From Nocardioides iriomotensis (GTDB lineage Bacteria; Actinomycetota; Actinomycetes; Propionibacteriales; Nocardioidaceae): a DNA stretch of 64,000 bases. Positions 49,864 to 57,397 of this stretch are shown in pieces. Numbering within the stretch: position 1 is the stretch's first letter; the number at the start of each line of letters is the position of its first letter. Where the stretch lies: positions 372,001 to 436,000 of the forward strand of contig NZ_SDPU01000035.1 in NCBI RefSeq assembly GCF_004168035.1. Reading direction: 5' to 3'. The notes beneath the pieces were generated by a model. That model was not told where the DNA came from. It saw nothing but the letters and a program-made list of their open reading frames with translations, and ran no database searches. Made by a program: the position numbers and the translations under genes.

Positions 49864-51138
49864 GTGGCTGAGCTGAGTGTTGTTGAGATCTGTGCAGGCG
49901 CTGGCGGCCAGTCGCTTGGCCTGCATCGAGCCGGCTTCGACCACATGCTCTCTCTAGAGATCGACCCGCAGGCCGCCGCCACGCTCCGGCATAACCTCGA
50001 GCGAATTCAGGATCGCTCGCCGGACGTTCGCGTCGGCGACGTGGCGGACCAAGGACTGTGGAGGCCCGAGGACTACGAAGGCGTCGACCTACTGGCGGGT
50101 GGTGTGCCGTGCCCGCCCTTTTCTGTGGCGGGCAAGCAGCTAGGTAGTCAGGACGAACGAGACCTCTTCGCGTGGGCAGTCGAACTCGCCGGCCGAATCC
50201 AGCCCCGGGCATTGCTTCTCGAAAACGTCCGTGGTCTGTCAGCTCCACGGTTTGCGGGGTACCGGCAGGCAATCGCGGATCGCCTGGAGGAGCTCGACTA
50301 CGCGTCCGCGTGGCGCATGCTGCACGCCAACGAGTTCGGTGTTCCACAGCTTCGTCCGCGTTTTGTCCTCGTGGCGATGCGACCAGATTCTGCAGCGCAT
50401 TTCTCGTGGCCGACACCCCTCGAGGACTGCCCCAGCGTTGGGGACGTTCTGCGGGAGTCGATGGGCGAACGGGGATGGCGCTACGCGGACCGGTGGGCAG
50501 ACCAGGCCGTGACGATCGCGCCCACGATCGTGGGGGGGAGCAAGAAGCACGGTGGTGCTGACCTTGGTCCCACTCGGGCTAAGCGTGCTTGGGCGCAGCT
50601 GATGGTCGACGGGCACGGTGTTGCAGACCATGCCCCGACGCGCAACGACCCCTCGTTCCGAACACGAATGCCTAAGCTGACCAACGAGATGGTTGCGCGG
50701 ATCCAAGGGTGGCATCGCGGTGGTGAGGACTGGGAGTTCCTCGGCAGGAAGACGTCCACATATCGCCAGATTGGCAACGCGTTCCCTCCGCCCGTTGCGG
50801 AGGCGATCGGCAACTCGATCAACGCTGCGCTCAACGAGTCGGCGGCGGCTAGCGGTGGACTTGAGTCGACTGTTCACGATGACCTCTACAGACTTCTGAA
50901 GGGGTCATCGAAACTGCTTACGATGAACGACATCGTAAAGTCCCTCGGCCTTGGAAACGACCTATCCTCCATCGCTCGACGACTCCAAACGCTCAGCGAG
51001 GACTTCGTCCTCCATGAGATGGAGACGTCGCAGGGACTCGCATATGGACTTGGTGAGTTCAAGGCTTTCCGCGGCCAGGAAGACCACGGTCGGCACTCAC
51101 ACTTTGCTGATGCAAGAACGCGTGCTCGAGTGAGCTAG
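49864..51138 (+). CDS. C5-cytosine DNA methyltransferase with C-terminal winged-helix-like extension
   Basis: A 424-residue methylase. Motif I is VEICAGAGGQSLGL, motif IV GGVPCPPFS (catalytic Cys), motif VI ENVRG, motif VIII QLRPRFVLVA and motif X YRQIGNAFPPPVAEAIG, with a short target-recognition region before X. A further ~95 residues (LTMNDIVKSLGLGNDLSSIA, VLHEMETSQGLAYGL) look like a winged helix, not usual for these enzymes. It follows the NaeI-type nuclease by 43 bases (GGAGGAG ribosome site), so it is probably the protecting methylase of GCCGGC. Confidence 0.92.
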   Translation: MAELSVVEICAGAGGQSLGLHRAGFDHMLSLEIDPQAAATLRHNLERIQDRSPDVRVGDVADQGLWRPEDYEGVDLLAGGVPCPPFSVAGKQLGSQDERDLFAWAVELAGRIQPRALLLENVRGLSAPRFAGYRQAIADRLEELDYASAWRMLHANEFGVPQLRPRFVLVAMRPDSAAHFSWPTPLEDCPSVGDVLRESMGERGWRYADRWADQAVTIAPTIVGGSKKHGGADLGPTRAKRAWAQLMVDGHGVADHAPTRNDPSFRTRMPKLTNEMVARIQGWHRGGEDWEFLGRKTSTYRQIGNAFPPPVAEAIGNSINAALNESAAASGGLESTVHDDLYRLLKGSSKLLTMNDIVKSLGLGNDLSSIARRLQTLSEDFVLHEMETSQGLAYGLGEFKAFRGQEDHGRHSHFADARTRARVS

Positions 51139-51184
51139 ACGCATCGGGCTGCGCAGAAGCCGGAACCGGTGAAATCCTTAGCCC

Positions 51185-52444
51185 GTGTCTCAACACATCT
51201 CCGTGTCATTTGACGATCTGGCTACCAGTGATCTGGTCGTTGACGCGCTGTACGAGGGCGGACGAAGGGGGAACCGCGGCGATGATCCGATCGCGAAGCT
51301 CTTGCCCGTTGGTAACGCGGGTGGATTCCGCTTCGTAGGCAGCCCGACGGCAGGCACGGTCAGAGCGTTGGCGCTCTACACCTCGAACGCCGACGCTGAT
51401 TGGCCCGATCGTCTGGATGCAGCAACTGGCACCTTCTCTTACTACGGGGACAACAAGGCACCTGGTCGGCAGCTTCATGACACGCCCCGCAAAGGCAACT
51501 TGTTCCTGAGCCTTGCGTTCGCGTTGGTTAGCGAAGGCGTTCTTGGCCGACGCCAGGTTCCTCCGATCTTGCTGTTCGCCAAGGGTGGCCGCGGCGCAGA
51601 CGTCCATTTTCGTGGGCTCTTGGTGCCAAGTTCTCCGTTGGTGCCGGTTGACGAGCAGCTGGTCGCGATCTGGCGGAGTGCCGGAGACCAGCGGTTTCAG
51701 AACTATCGCGCAACGTTCTCGGTGCTAGACGTCCCATGTGTGTCTCGGGAATGGATCACGGCGGTGGTCAGTGGCGAAGACCCGGTTCGGCTGGCACCCC
51801 CTGCGTGGGAGAAATGGGTGCGGACTGGTGTCATTGAGCGTTTGCAAGCGCCGAAAGCGTTGGCGTTCAGGACGAGAGAAGATCAAATCCCCAAGCCCGG
51901 GGACGACAGTGAGATCGTCGCGGCGATTCATGAGCACTTCGCTGGCCGGCCGCATGACTTCGAGCAGTTCGCCGCCCAGATTTGGATGATGATCGCCCCT
52001 GCAACAGACGAAATTGAAGTAACGCGGCCTTCTCGCGACGGTGGCCGGGACGCGGTCGGACGCTACGCGATCGGTCCACCCGGCGATCTAGTGCGCATCG
52101 ACTTCGCTCTCGAGGCCAAGTGTTACGGACCTCTCAACTCCGTGGGCGTCCGCGAGATGAGTCGGTTGATCTCCCGGCTGAGGCATCGCCAGTTCGGCGT
52201 GCTAGTTACGACTTCGTACGTCAACCGGCAGGCGTACCAGGAGGTCCGCGACGATGGCCACCCTATCGCCATCGTTTCAGGCCGTGACATCGTGGAGGTG
52301 CTCAAGCGCAGGGGCTGGGGGTCTCTCAGGGCAGTTAGGCAGTGGCTCGTGACTGAGTTCCCCAGGGCACAGGTCGGTCAAGTCGAGGTCGTGACTCCGG
52401 GGGTCATCGTGGAAGTTGACGAAAGTGTGGTTCGGTCCAATTGA
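51185..52444 (+). CDS. Mrr-type restriction endonuclease with AspBHI-like N-terminal domain
   Basis: 419 residues. The C-terminal domain (about 260-360) is an Mrr-type PD-(D/E)XK nuclease: HDFEQFAAQIWMMIA, TRPSRDGGRDAVG (catalytic Asp) and FALEAKCYG (ExK). The N-terminal ~230 residues (EGGRRGNRGDDPIAKLLPVGNAGGFRFVG, WPDRLDAATGTFSYYGDN) resemble the SRA-like recognition domain of AspBHI, which cuts 5-methylcytosine DNA. If so, it attacks methylated invading DNA. The methylcytosine reading is inferred; the nuclease domain is clear. GTG start, weak ribosome site. Confidence 0.75.
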   Translation: MSQHISVSFDDLATSDLVVDALYEGGRRGNRGDDPIAKLLPVGNAGGFRFVGSPTAGTVRALALYTSNADADWPDRLDAATGTFSYYGDNKAPGRQLHDTPRKGNLFLSLAFALVSEGVLGRRQVPPILLFAKGGRGADVHFRGLLVPSSPLVPVDEQLVAIWRSAGDQRFQNYRATFSVLDVPCVSREWITAVVSGEDPVRLAPPAWEKWVRTGVIERLQAPKALAFRTREDQIPKPGDDSEIVAAIHEHFAGRPHDFEQFAAQIWMMIAPATDEIEVTRPSRDGGRDAVGRYAIGPPGDLVRIDFALEAKCYGPLNSVGVREMSRLISRLRHRQFGVLVTTSYVNRQAYQEVRDDGHPIAIVSGRDIVEVLKRRGWGSLRAVRQWLVTEFPRAQVGQVEVVTPGVIVEVDESVVRSN

Positions 52445-52467
52445 CGAGTAAGGGCGGGGACAACGAG

Positions 52468-52911
52468 GTGAACACGGACGCGCCCAGGTCCGGATCTTGG
52501 GCCTCCTCCCCGGGCGTTGCGTCTCGCATGCGTCGCCAGAAGGCGAGGGACACGCAGCCTGAGCTCGCCCTTCGTCGGCTTCTTCACAGCCGGGGGCTGC
52601 GGTACCGCGTGGATCGCGTCTTGCCACTGCCTGGGGTCCGCCGACGCGCCGACATCGTCTTTGGTCCTGCCAGAGTCGCGGTCTTCGTAGATGGCTGCTT
52701 CTGGCACGGATGCCCACTTCATGGCAACCCGGAGGTCAAGAGCAATACGTGGTACTGGCCGCAGAAGATCGAGCGCAACCGGGATCGAGATGCTGATACT
52801 GACCGTCGCCTGAGGGCTATCAACTGGCTGCCCATCCGCTTGTGGGCGCATGACGACCCCGCCGAGTGGGCCGACATCGTTACGACTGCAGTCCGGGCAC
52901 GATCCCGCTAA
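52468..52911 (+). CDS. vsr: Very short patch repair endonuclease (Vsr)
   Basis: Nicks T:G mismatches that arise when 5-methylcytosine deaminates, so it belongs with the C5 methylase upstream. The 147-residue protein has SRMRRQKARDTQPELALRRLLH, the catalytic RADIVF Asp, VDGCFWHGCPLHG (zinc/aromatic wedge residues) and WYWPQKIERNRDRD. The GTG at 52468 has a GGCGGGGA ribosome site. A TTG at 52441 would overlap the Mrr gene stop (TTGA) and add nine residues; either is possible. Confidence 0.93.
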   Translation: MNTDAPRSGSWASSPGVASRMRRQKARDTQPELALRRLLHSRGLRYRVDRVLPLPGVRRRADIVFGPARVAVFVDGCFWHGCPLHGNPEVKSNTWYWPQKIERNRDRDADTDRRLRAINWLPIRLWAHDDPAEWADIVTTAVRARSR

Positions 52912-52935
52912 TAGCCGGGGCCGCGAACAGCTCCG

Positions 52936-53466
52936 CTATCCGGCAGCTTGCCTAACAATTCGCATTGCCATGTCTGGGAACTCAACAGCGGACCGAAAAT
53001 GCTTCTCGATCTCGGAGGCGGTTGCCTCGAGCGTGGCTGTAGCGAGATTTTCGTGCACTATAGTGTTTCGGGCGGTACAAAGAAACATGAAGCTCTGACC
53101 AGCTTTATCAAATGGTTCGTTATCGGCTGCCTGAGCAGCATACAATTCATGGCAGGCGGTCCCGAAGCTCTTGAAGAAGCTTGTCGGCTTAGGCGAATCG
53201 AAATTGAACCATCGAAAAAACTTGCGCTCCAGAGACTCGCGTCGGATGAATTCGTAGGGCGTGCTGCCAAGTCCCGCGAAATACTCGTGCATGTGAAAGG
53301 ACATTAGCGATTCGAGGTGCGACGCCGCCGCAAGTACGAACAATTTGCGGAAGTGTGTGTCCAGGGCGACGTGGTCGCTAACCGCGTCGGCTCCTAGCGA
53401 GTTCGAGAGAGAATGGTAGTCGTTAAAGAGTTGGTCCACTGGGCCGGCGGATGGCGGGAAGTCCAT
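52936..53466 (-). CDS. HEPN-domain protein (MAE_28990-like) paired with DUF262
   Basis: A 176-residue all-helical protein. The HEPN RNase motif R-x4-H is visible as CTARNTIVHEN (about 137-142), with an upstream VLAAASHLESLMSFHMHEY helix. HEPN proteins of this size often accompany DUF262 proteins and are thought to be RNases that stop growth on infection. The gene begins 8 bases behind the DUF262 stop, so the two are co-transcribed. It is at low GC compared with the chromosome around it. Confidence 0.7.
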   Translation of the reverse strand: MDFPPSAGPVDQLFNDYHSLSNSLGADAVSDHVALDTHFRKLFVLAAASHLESLMSFHMHEYFAGLGSTPYEFIRRESLERKFFRWFNFDSPKPTSFFKSFGTACHELYAAQAADNEPFDKAGQSFMFLCTARNTIVHENLATATLEATASEIEKHFRSAVEFPDMAMRIVRQAAG

Positions 53467-53474
53467 GCCGTGGC

Positions 53475-54605
53475 CTATCCGACATGCTCTGCGGCGGCCC
53501 GCAGCCGGGCGCGAACGTTGACCGTCTTAGTACTTCCTTCTTGCAGCGAGTTGACAAAGCGTTCATCGGCGGCGAGTTGGATCACCTGCTCGTAGGTAAC
53601 GGATGCTCTGGAATTAGCCCATAAGGTTGCGACGACCGCTTCGAAAAGAAGCGGGCTAAATCGACCACTTCGTCGAAATGCCTCTGGCCCCGCCTGGTGG
53701 CACTGTTCGATTACGTGGCGAAGCCGCTTTTCGACGTCTGCTGCCCGATCTTGCGGCCATCCTCGTGCCGCTACGCAAAACGAGTTGATAAAAGTCGTCA
53801 TAGGGCTTGAATAGATGTCGGATTTCATCGCTAGAGCGACCGAACGCAGGAGGATCTCGGCATCTTGCATTCGAGAGTCGGGCTCTTGCCTTCCAATGAG
53901 TTTGCGCCAGGAAGAATCGTGATTGATTTCATCAATGAGACTCATCAACTCAGAGCGATACAGCGATGCACGAATTTCCTGGGGGGCTAGGTTTACGCCG
54001 CCGCTGTTGAGGCGGTTGAAGATCTCGTACATGGCGTCATTGCCACGGGGGCTGACCTGCTTCACGACGACATTGCGCAACGCTCGAAGATCAAGCGTAG
54101 GCTTATATGTGTCAAGCTGCGTGTACTTCAATTTGTGGAATCGGTTCACGGATTGCGATTCGGGTGTTGAAAGATTCAGCGCGAAGTCTTGGAAAGCGGA
54201 GTCGTCAGCCAGCGCGGCTTCATCAAGTGGCCCGTTGCGAAGAAGGGCACGCAGATGACCACGCCTGGAAGGACGCGGAAAGCGTCCCTTCAGGTAAAAG
54301 TAGATAGTCAGAAGGCGCTGTTGCCCGTCGATCACGAGGTATCGATTTCGTTCTTCCTCATAGAGGAAGATTTGAGGTACGGGAAGCCCGACTAGTAGCG
54401 ATTCGATGAGTCGTGACGCTCGTTTTATGTCCCACACATAATTGCGTTGAAAGTACGGGATTTGGATGGCCCCGGCTTCCATGTAGTTGCCGATTGTCAG
54501 AACGTTCCAGTCGTTGGGCGATGACAGGATGTCAAACTCTGTCGGCGTGGCCTCATCTAGGTCGTCGATTTCGTCGCTCGCAACCCAATCTTCACCCTCC
54601 GACAT
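53475..54605 (-). CDS. DUF262 (ParB-like/GmrS-type) domain protein
   Basis: 376 residues. The DUF262 core (about 35-200) has the motif IPYFQRNYVWDIKRASRLIESLLVGLPVPQIFLYEE followed by VIDGQQRLLTIY, the DGQQR signature of the ParB/Srx-like NTPase fold of GmrSD type IV restriction subunits and Swt1-like proteins. The rest is helical, without the DUF1607 nuclease half, so the nuclease partner is probably the HEPN protein. The ATG at 54605 (GAGGGGA ribosome site) is preferred to a longer in-frame reading. Base composition is clearly less GC-rich than flanking genes. Confidence 0.85.
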   Translation of the reverse strand: MSEGEDWVASDEIDDLDEATPTEFDILSSPNDWNVLTIGNYMEAGAIQIPYFQRNYVWDIKRASRLIESLLVGLPVPQIFLYEEERNRYLVIDGQQRLLTIYFYLKGRFPRPSRRGHLRALLRNGPLDEAALADDSAFQDFALNLSTPESQSVNRFHKLKYTQLDTYKPTLDLRALRNVVVKQVSPRGNDAMYEIFNRLNSGGVNLAPQEIRASLYRSELMSLIDEINHDSSWRKLIGRQEPDSRMQDAEILLRSVALAMKSDIYSSPMTTFINSFCVAARGWPQDRAADVEKRLRHVIEQCHQAGPEAFRRSGRFSPLLFEAVVATLWANSRASVTYEQVIQLAADERFVNSLQEGSTKTVNVRARLRAAAEHVG

Positions 54606-54887
54606 CGTGCTCCCCTCGTTGGACGCATGCAGACTGCAAAGTCGCCAAGTGAACGTGACGCACGTGAGCTTAGCTGGCTCTGTCCAGGGCAACGCCCAAC
54701 GACGCACCGCTACACACCGCCGGCGAGCCAATGAGGGTCCACGTGAGGTGATTGAAGTGACCCTCCGAACCGCTTTCGCGCGTTCCTCGGAGATTCAGGC
54801 CGCGTTGGTCTAACCTTGCCTTCTCAAGCCTTACGAAGGTTGTGTACCGCGGGGGAATATGCCTTTGACTGCGTCACGAGCATCCAC
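54606..54887. promoter_or_regulatory. Divergent control region of the two defence modules
   Basis: 282 bases between the minus-strand DUF262-HEPN pair and the plus-strand DISARM-like operon. Both promoters must lie here. A ten-codon open frame (54859-54891) ends in an ATGA overlap with the first operon gene; its GGGGGA is too close to its ATG for a confident call. No operator-like palindrome stands out. Confidence 0.45.
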
Positions 54888-55886
54888 ATGACAGTTGCAT
54901 TTTCGCTGGCTGAGGACCCGGTGGCGGAGAGCATGCCGGCGCCGTGGATCGGACCGCTGATCGCTCTCGGGGCGCGGGCGGCGCGTTTTGCCCCCAAGGT
55001 CACGAATCGCCAACTTGTCGTGGCGGTTTCCCTTCCTCAACGTGACTTCGCGGCAACCCTTATCGCCGCTGGCTGGGTAATGGCCCAACCGGCGCCCGAC
55101 TTGCCGGATCCACTGGAGATCTTGCGGGCGATCGAGCCGGGCACGGTCCTGCGAGTCGTCACTGAGCGCGACGTCATCCTGGATCAATTCAGGTGTCTCG
55201 ACGAGGCGAAGACCCCGCCGCGTCTCCACCTGTCGAGCTCGCAGTGGCAGGTGCCGAAGATCCGGGCACTTCAGGTCGTCAACGGCGTTCTGCTCGACAA
55301 GCCGCTTCGGATGGCGCGTCCCCAGCCAGGCGCGATGGGGCGACTCGCACGAATGACGGATGGCTGGGACTCCTGTTTGGCGGCCCCCACGACAGACCTC
55401 GCCATTATTGGCACCCGCATCTGGCTTCACGAGGATCTCGACGCCTTCCTAAGTCGCGAAGGAGAAGCGGAGGCAGAGAAGCCCAAAGAGCTGGTCGAGG
55501 ATCTTGCCAAAGCGAAAGAGAAGGGCAAGCCGTACAAGGTGGGGTTCGGGCACGGTGCCCTGCTCGACGTGGTGCTGCCCGAGTCGGGGAAGTCGGCGAC
55601 AAGTTTCACCAAGGTCTATTCAGCAGCCCGGCTAGCCGACATGCTACCGCTCCCAAGCGCACTCAGCGCGGCAATCCTCGATGGCAGCGGTGCAATCAAA
55701 TATGTGGCAGAGATCGAGACGTCTGTCGTGATCTGCATCCTGGACCGCTCTGTTGCCGACGAGACGGCAGCTGAGATGGTGGTGCAGTTGCGCAACACCC
55801 GTGGGGAGCCACTGTCCCTTACCGAGGACCTTCGTTGGCGCCCGCCAGCTGGGGTCGAAGCCCTCGCGTTCACGGTGGCGCTGTGA
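54888..55886 (+). CDS. Unrecognised first gene of the DISARM-like operon
   Basis: 332 residues from the ATG at 54888 (a TTG at 54816 would add 24). No family is recognised with certainty. Visible parts: LVVAVSLPQRDFAATLIAAGWVMAQ, GTVLRVVTERDVILDQF, a charged helix (EGEAEAEKPKELVEDLAKAKEKGK) in the middle, then AAILDGSGAIKYVAEIETSVVICILDRS. Soluble, with alternating strands and helices. It ends in a GTGA overlap with the next gene. Size and order suggest it could be the N-terminal part of a DrmE-like function, but that is a guess. Confidence 0.6.
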   Translation: MTVAFSLAEDPVAESMPAPWIGPLIALGARAARFAPKVTNRQLVVAVSLPQRDFAATLIAAGWVMAQPAPDLPDPLEILRAIEPGTVLRVVTERDVILDQFRCLDEAKTPPRLHLSSSQWQVPKIRALQVVNGVLLDKPLRMARPQPGAMGRLARMTDGWDSCLAAPTTDLAIIGTRIWLHEDLDAFLSREGEAEAEKPKELVEDLAKAKEKGKPYKVGFGHGALLDVVLPESGKSATSFTKVYSAARLADMLPLPSALSAAILDGSGAIKYVAEIETSVVICILDRSVADETAAEMVVQLRNTRGEPLSLTEDLRWRPPAGVEALAFTVAL

Positions 55887-57397
55887 GCCGAATCGATGCG
55901 CTGAACCAGCGCTACGCCGCATGCGCCAACCTCGCGGAAAGCGGCGTCGAAATCGTTGCCGTCGGCGACCCGGCCGGCGCACGATTCAACGCCGCCGTCC
56001 GCCGTCTCTTGGTGCTGCTCAAGGACGAGGGTGGCGGCTATCTGGATGATGTCGTTGGCGCCGCGAAGGCGCTGCGCTGGCGGCAGATCACCCAGCCCCA
56101 GCCCCTTGACTTCAATCCCGGAATGCTCGAACTGGCAGGCGAGGTGAGCAAACACACCGCGAGGCTTCGGGGGGCAATCGGCGATCAGGCGTTGCTTGAT
56201 GAGCTCGCGGCAGCGGCCGTCGAGGTGGCTGCGACTGACCCCGTCGCCGGCACCTTGCTACTGCATTCATGCGAGGAGATTGGCTCCGAATCGTGCGTCG
56301 TGATCGCCGCTAGCAAGGCCGCCGCCGCAGGGCTGAAGCCTTGGCTGCGCGACCACGGCGTCTTGGTGCTCACGGCGGGTGAACTCGAACGCGACCAACC
56401 CAAGAGCGAACAGGCATACGTCATCGGCCCTCCGAGGTTCTTTCGGTCGTCGTTGGTGACGGCGCCGGTGACGAGTGGGATCACTTTCATCCTGCCCGCG
56501 TGGTTCGGCGACCGGGGCGTGCCCCGATCGGCGATCGCTGCATATGCCGAAGGAGCGATCCGCATCGAGGCACGCGTGTTCACCGAGGGCGACACGACCG
56601 AGCCGGAGCTGGATCTCCCAGGCGACGCCGAGGACGAGAATGAGTTCCTTCCGCAGCCGGCGTGGGGTCATCGGCAATCAGGCGACCGTGAACCGACTAG
56701 CGAGGAAGTAGAAGCGCGCAAGGTGCTGCTCAGCGGCAACCTCGCGATGTGGCTCGACGATGGGGAGCGCATCCGCTCGCTCGACCCTGCTCAGCCAGTC
56801 GGCGAGCGCGTCACCTACACGGAGGTTCCCGCTGTCCGAGCGGGCACCTATCTGCTCCTGCGCCAAGGCGCGACCGAGCGTGGCGCGCTGTACCAGGCCG
56901 CCATCGCCCGGGTAGCCCGCGGTGAGGTCATACACCAGGCTCAGGCGGCGTGGAAGCACCTTCTCACCGACAGGCTGCACGAGGCCGGCTACCGGCAGGT
57001 CGTGAAGCAGTTGCGGACTGCAGGGGTCATGGCAGCTGACCAGGCGCGTGCGTGGACGACCCCACACCTCATCCGGCCGCACAGCGACCAGGACTTCGAA
57101 CGCTTGCTGCAGTGGCTCGGCATCAACACCCAGCCGACGTTCGGATATGCGTCAATGCTGCGGAAGACCCTCTATCAGGTGAGTGCTGAAATCGGAAAGC
57201 AACTTGAAGCAGCCGTTTCAGCCGCTGACCTTTCGGAGCTGGAGACCACCGGGTACCTCAGCCTCGATGTCAAAGCAGAGGGCTTCCGGGGCATTCTGGC
57301 CACCCGCGTCCTGGCGATTTCACCCTTTACGGAAATCGTGCCCCGGCACGATGCGAGGGTGCCTTTTGAAGATCGGAGTGGACAGTGGCTCGAATGA
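55883..57397 (+). CDS. Unrecognised second gene of the DISARM-like operon
   Basis: 504 residues. Residues about 90-235 (LLLHSCEEIGSESCVVIAASKAAAAGLKPWL, VLVLTAGELERDQPKSEQAYVIGPPRFF, SGITFILPAWFGDRGVPRSA) look like the C-terminal lobe of a helicase-like fold without the catalytic motifs. The rest is helical with an acidic linker (about 240-275). It may act with its upstream neighbour as a two-part DrmE-like protein; together they total 836 residues. It overlaps both neighbours by 4 bases. Confidence 0.6.
   Translation: MSRIDALNQRYAACANLAESGVEIVAVGDPAGARFNAAVRRLLVLLKDEGGGYLDDVVGAAKALRWRQITQPQPLDFNPGMLELAGEVSKHTARLRGAIGDQALLDELAAAAVEVAATDPVAGTLLLHSCEEIGSESCVVIAASKAAAAGLKPWLRDHGVLVLTAGELERDQPKSEQAYVIGPPRFFRSSLVTAPVTSGITFILPAWFGDRGVPRSAIAAYAEGAIRIEARVFTEGDTTEPELDLPGDAEDENEFLPQPAWGHRQSGDREPTSEEVEARKVLLSGNLAMWLDDGERIRSLDPAQPVGERVTYTEVPAVRAGTYLLLRQGATERGALYQAAIARVARGEVIHQAQAAWKHLLTDRLHEAGYRQVVKQLRTAGVMAADQARAWTTPHLIRPHSDQDFERLLQWLGINTQPTFGYASMLRKTLYQVSAEIGKQLEAAVSAADLSELETTGYLSLDVKAEGFRGILATRVLAISPFTEIVPRHDARVPFEDRSGQWLE

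Noticed and set aside
54859-54891. Ten-codon upstream frame with ATGA overlap to the first operon gene
   Set aside because: The G-rich stretch is only 2 bases from its ATG, too near for a ribosome site, and ten codons can occur by chance; kept only as a note.
54888-57397. One gene broken by a frameshift
   Set aside because: The join is a clean GTGA stop/start overlap like the other joins of the operon, so two real genes are more likely than a sequencing error or pseudogene.
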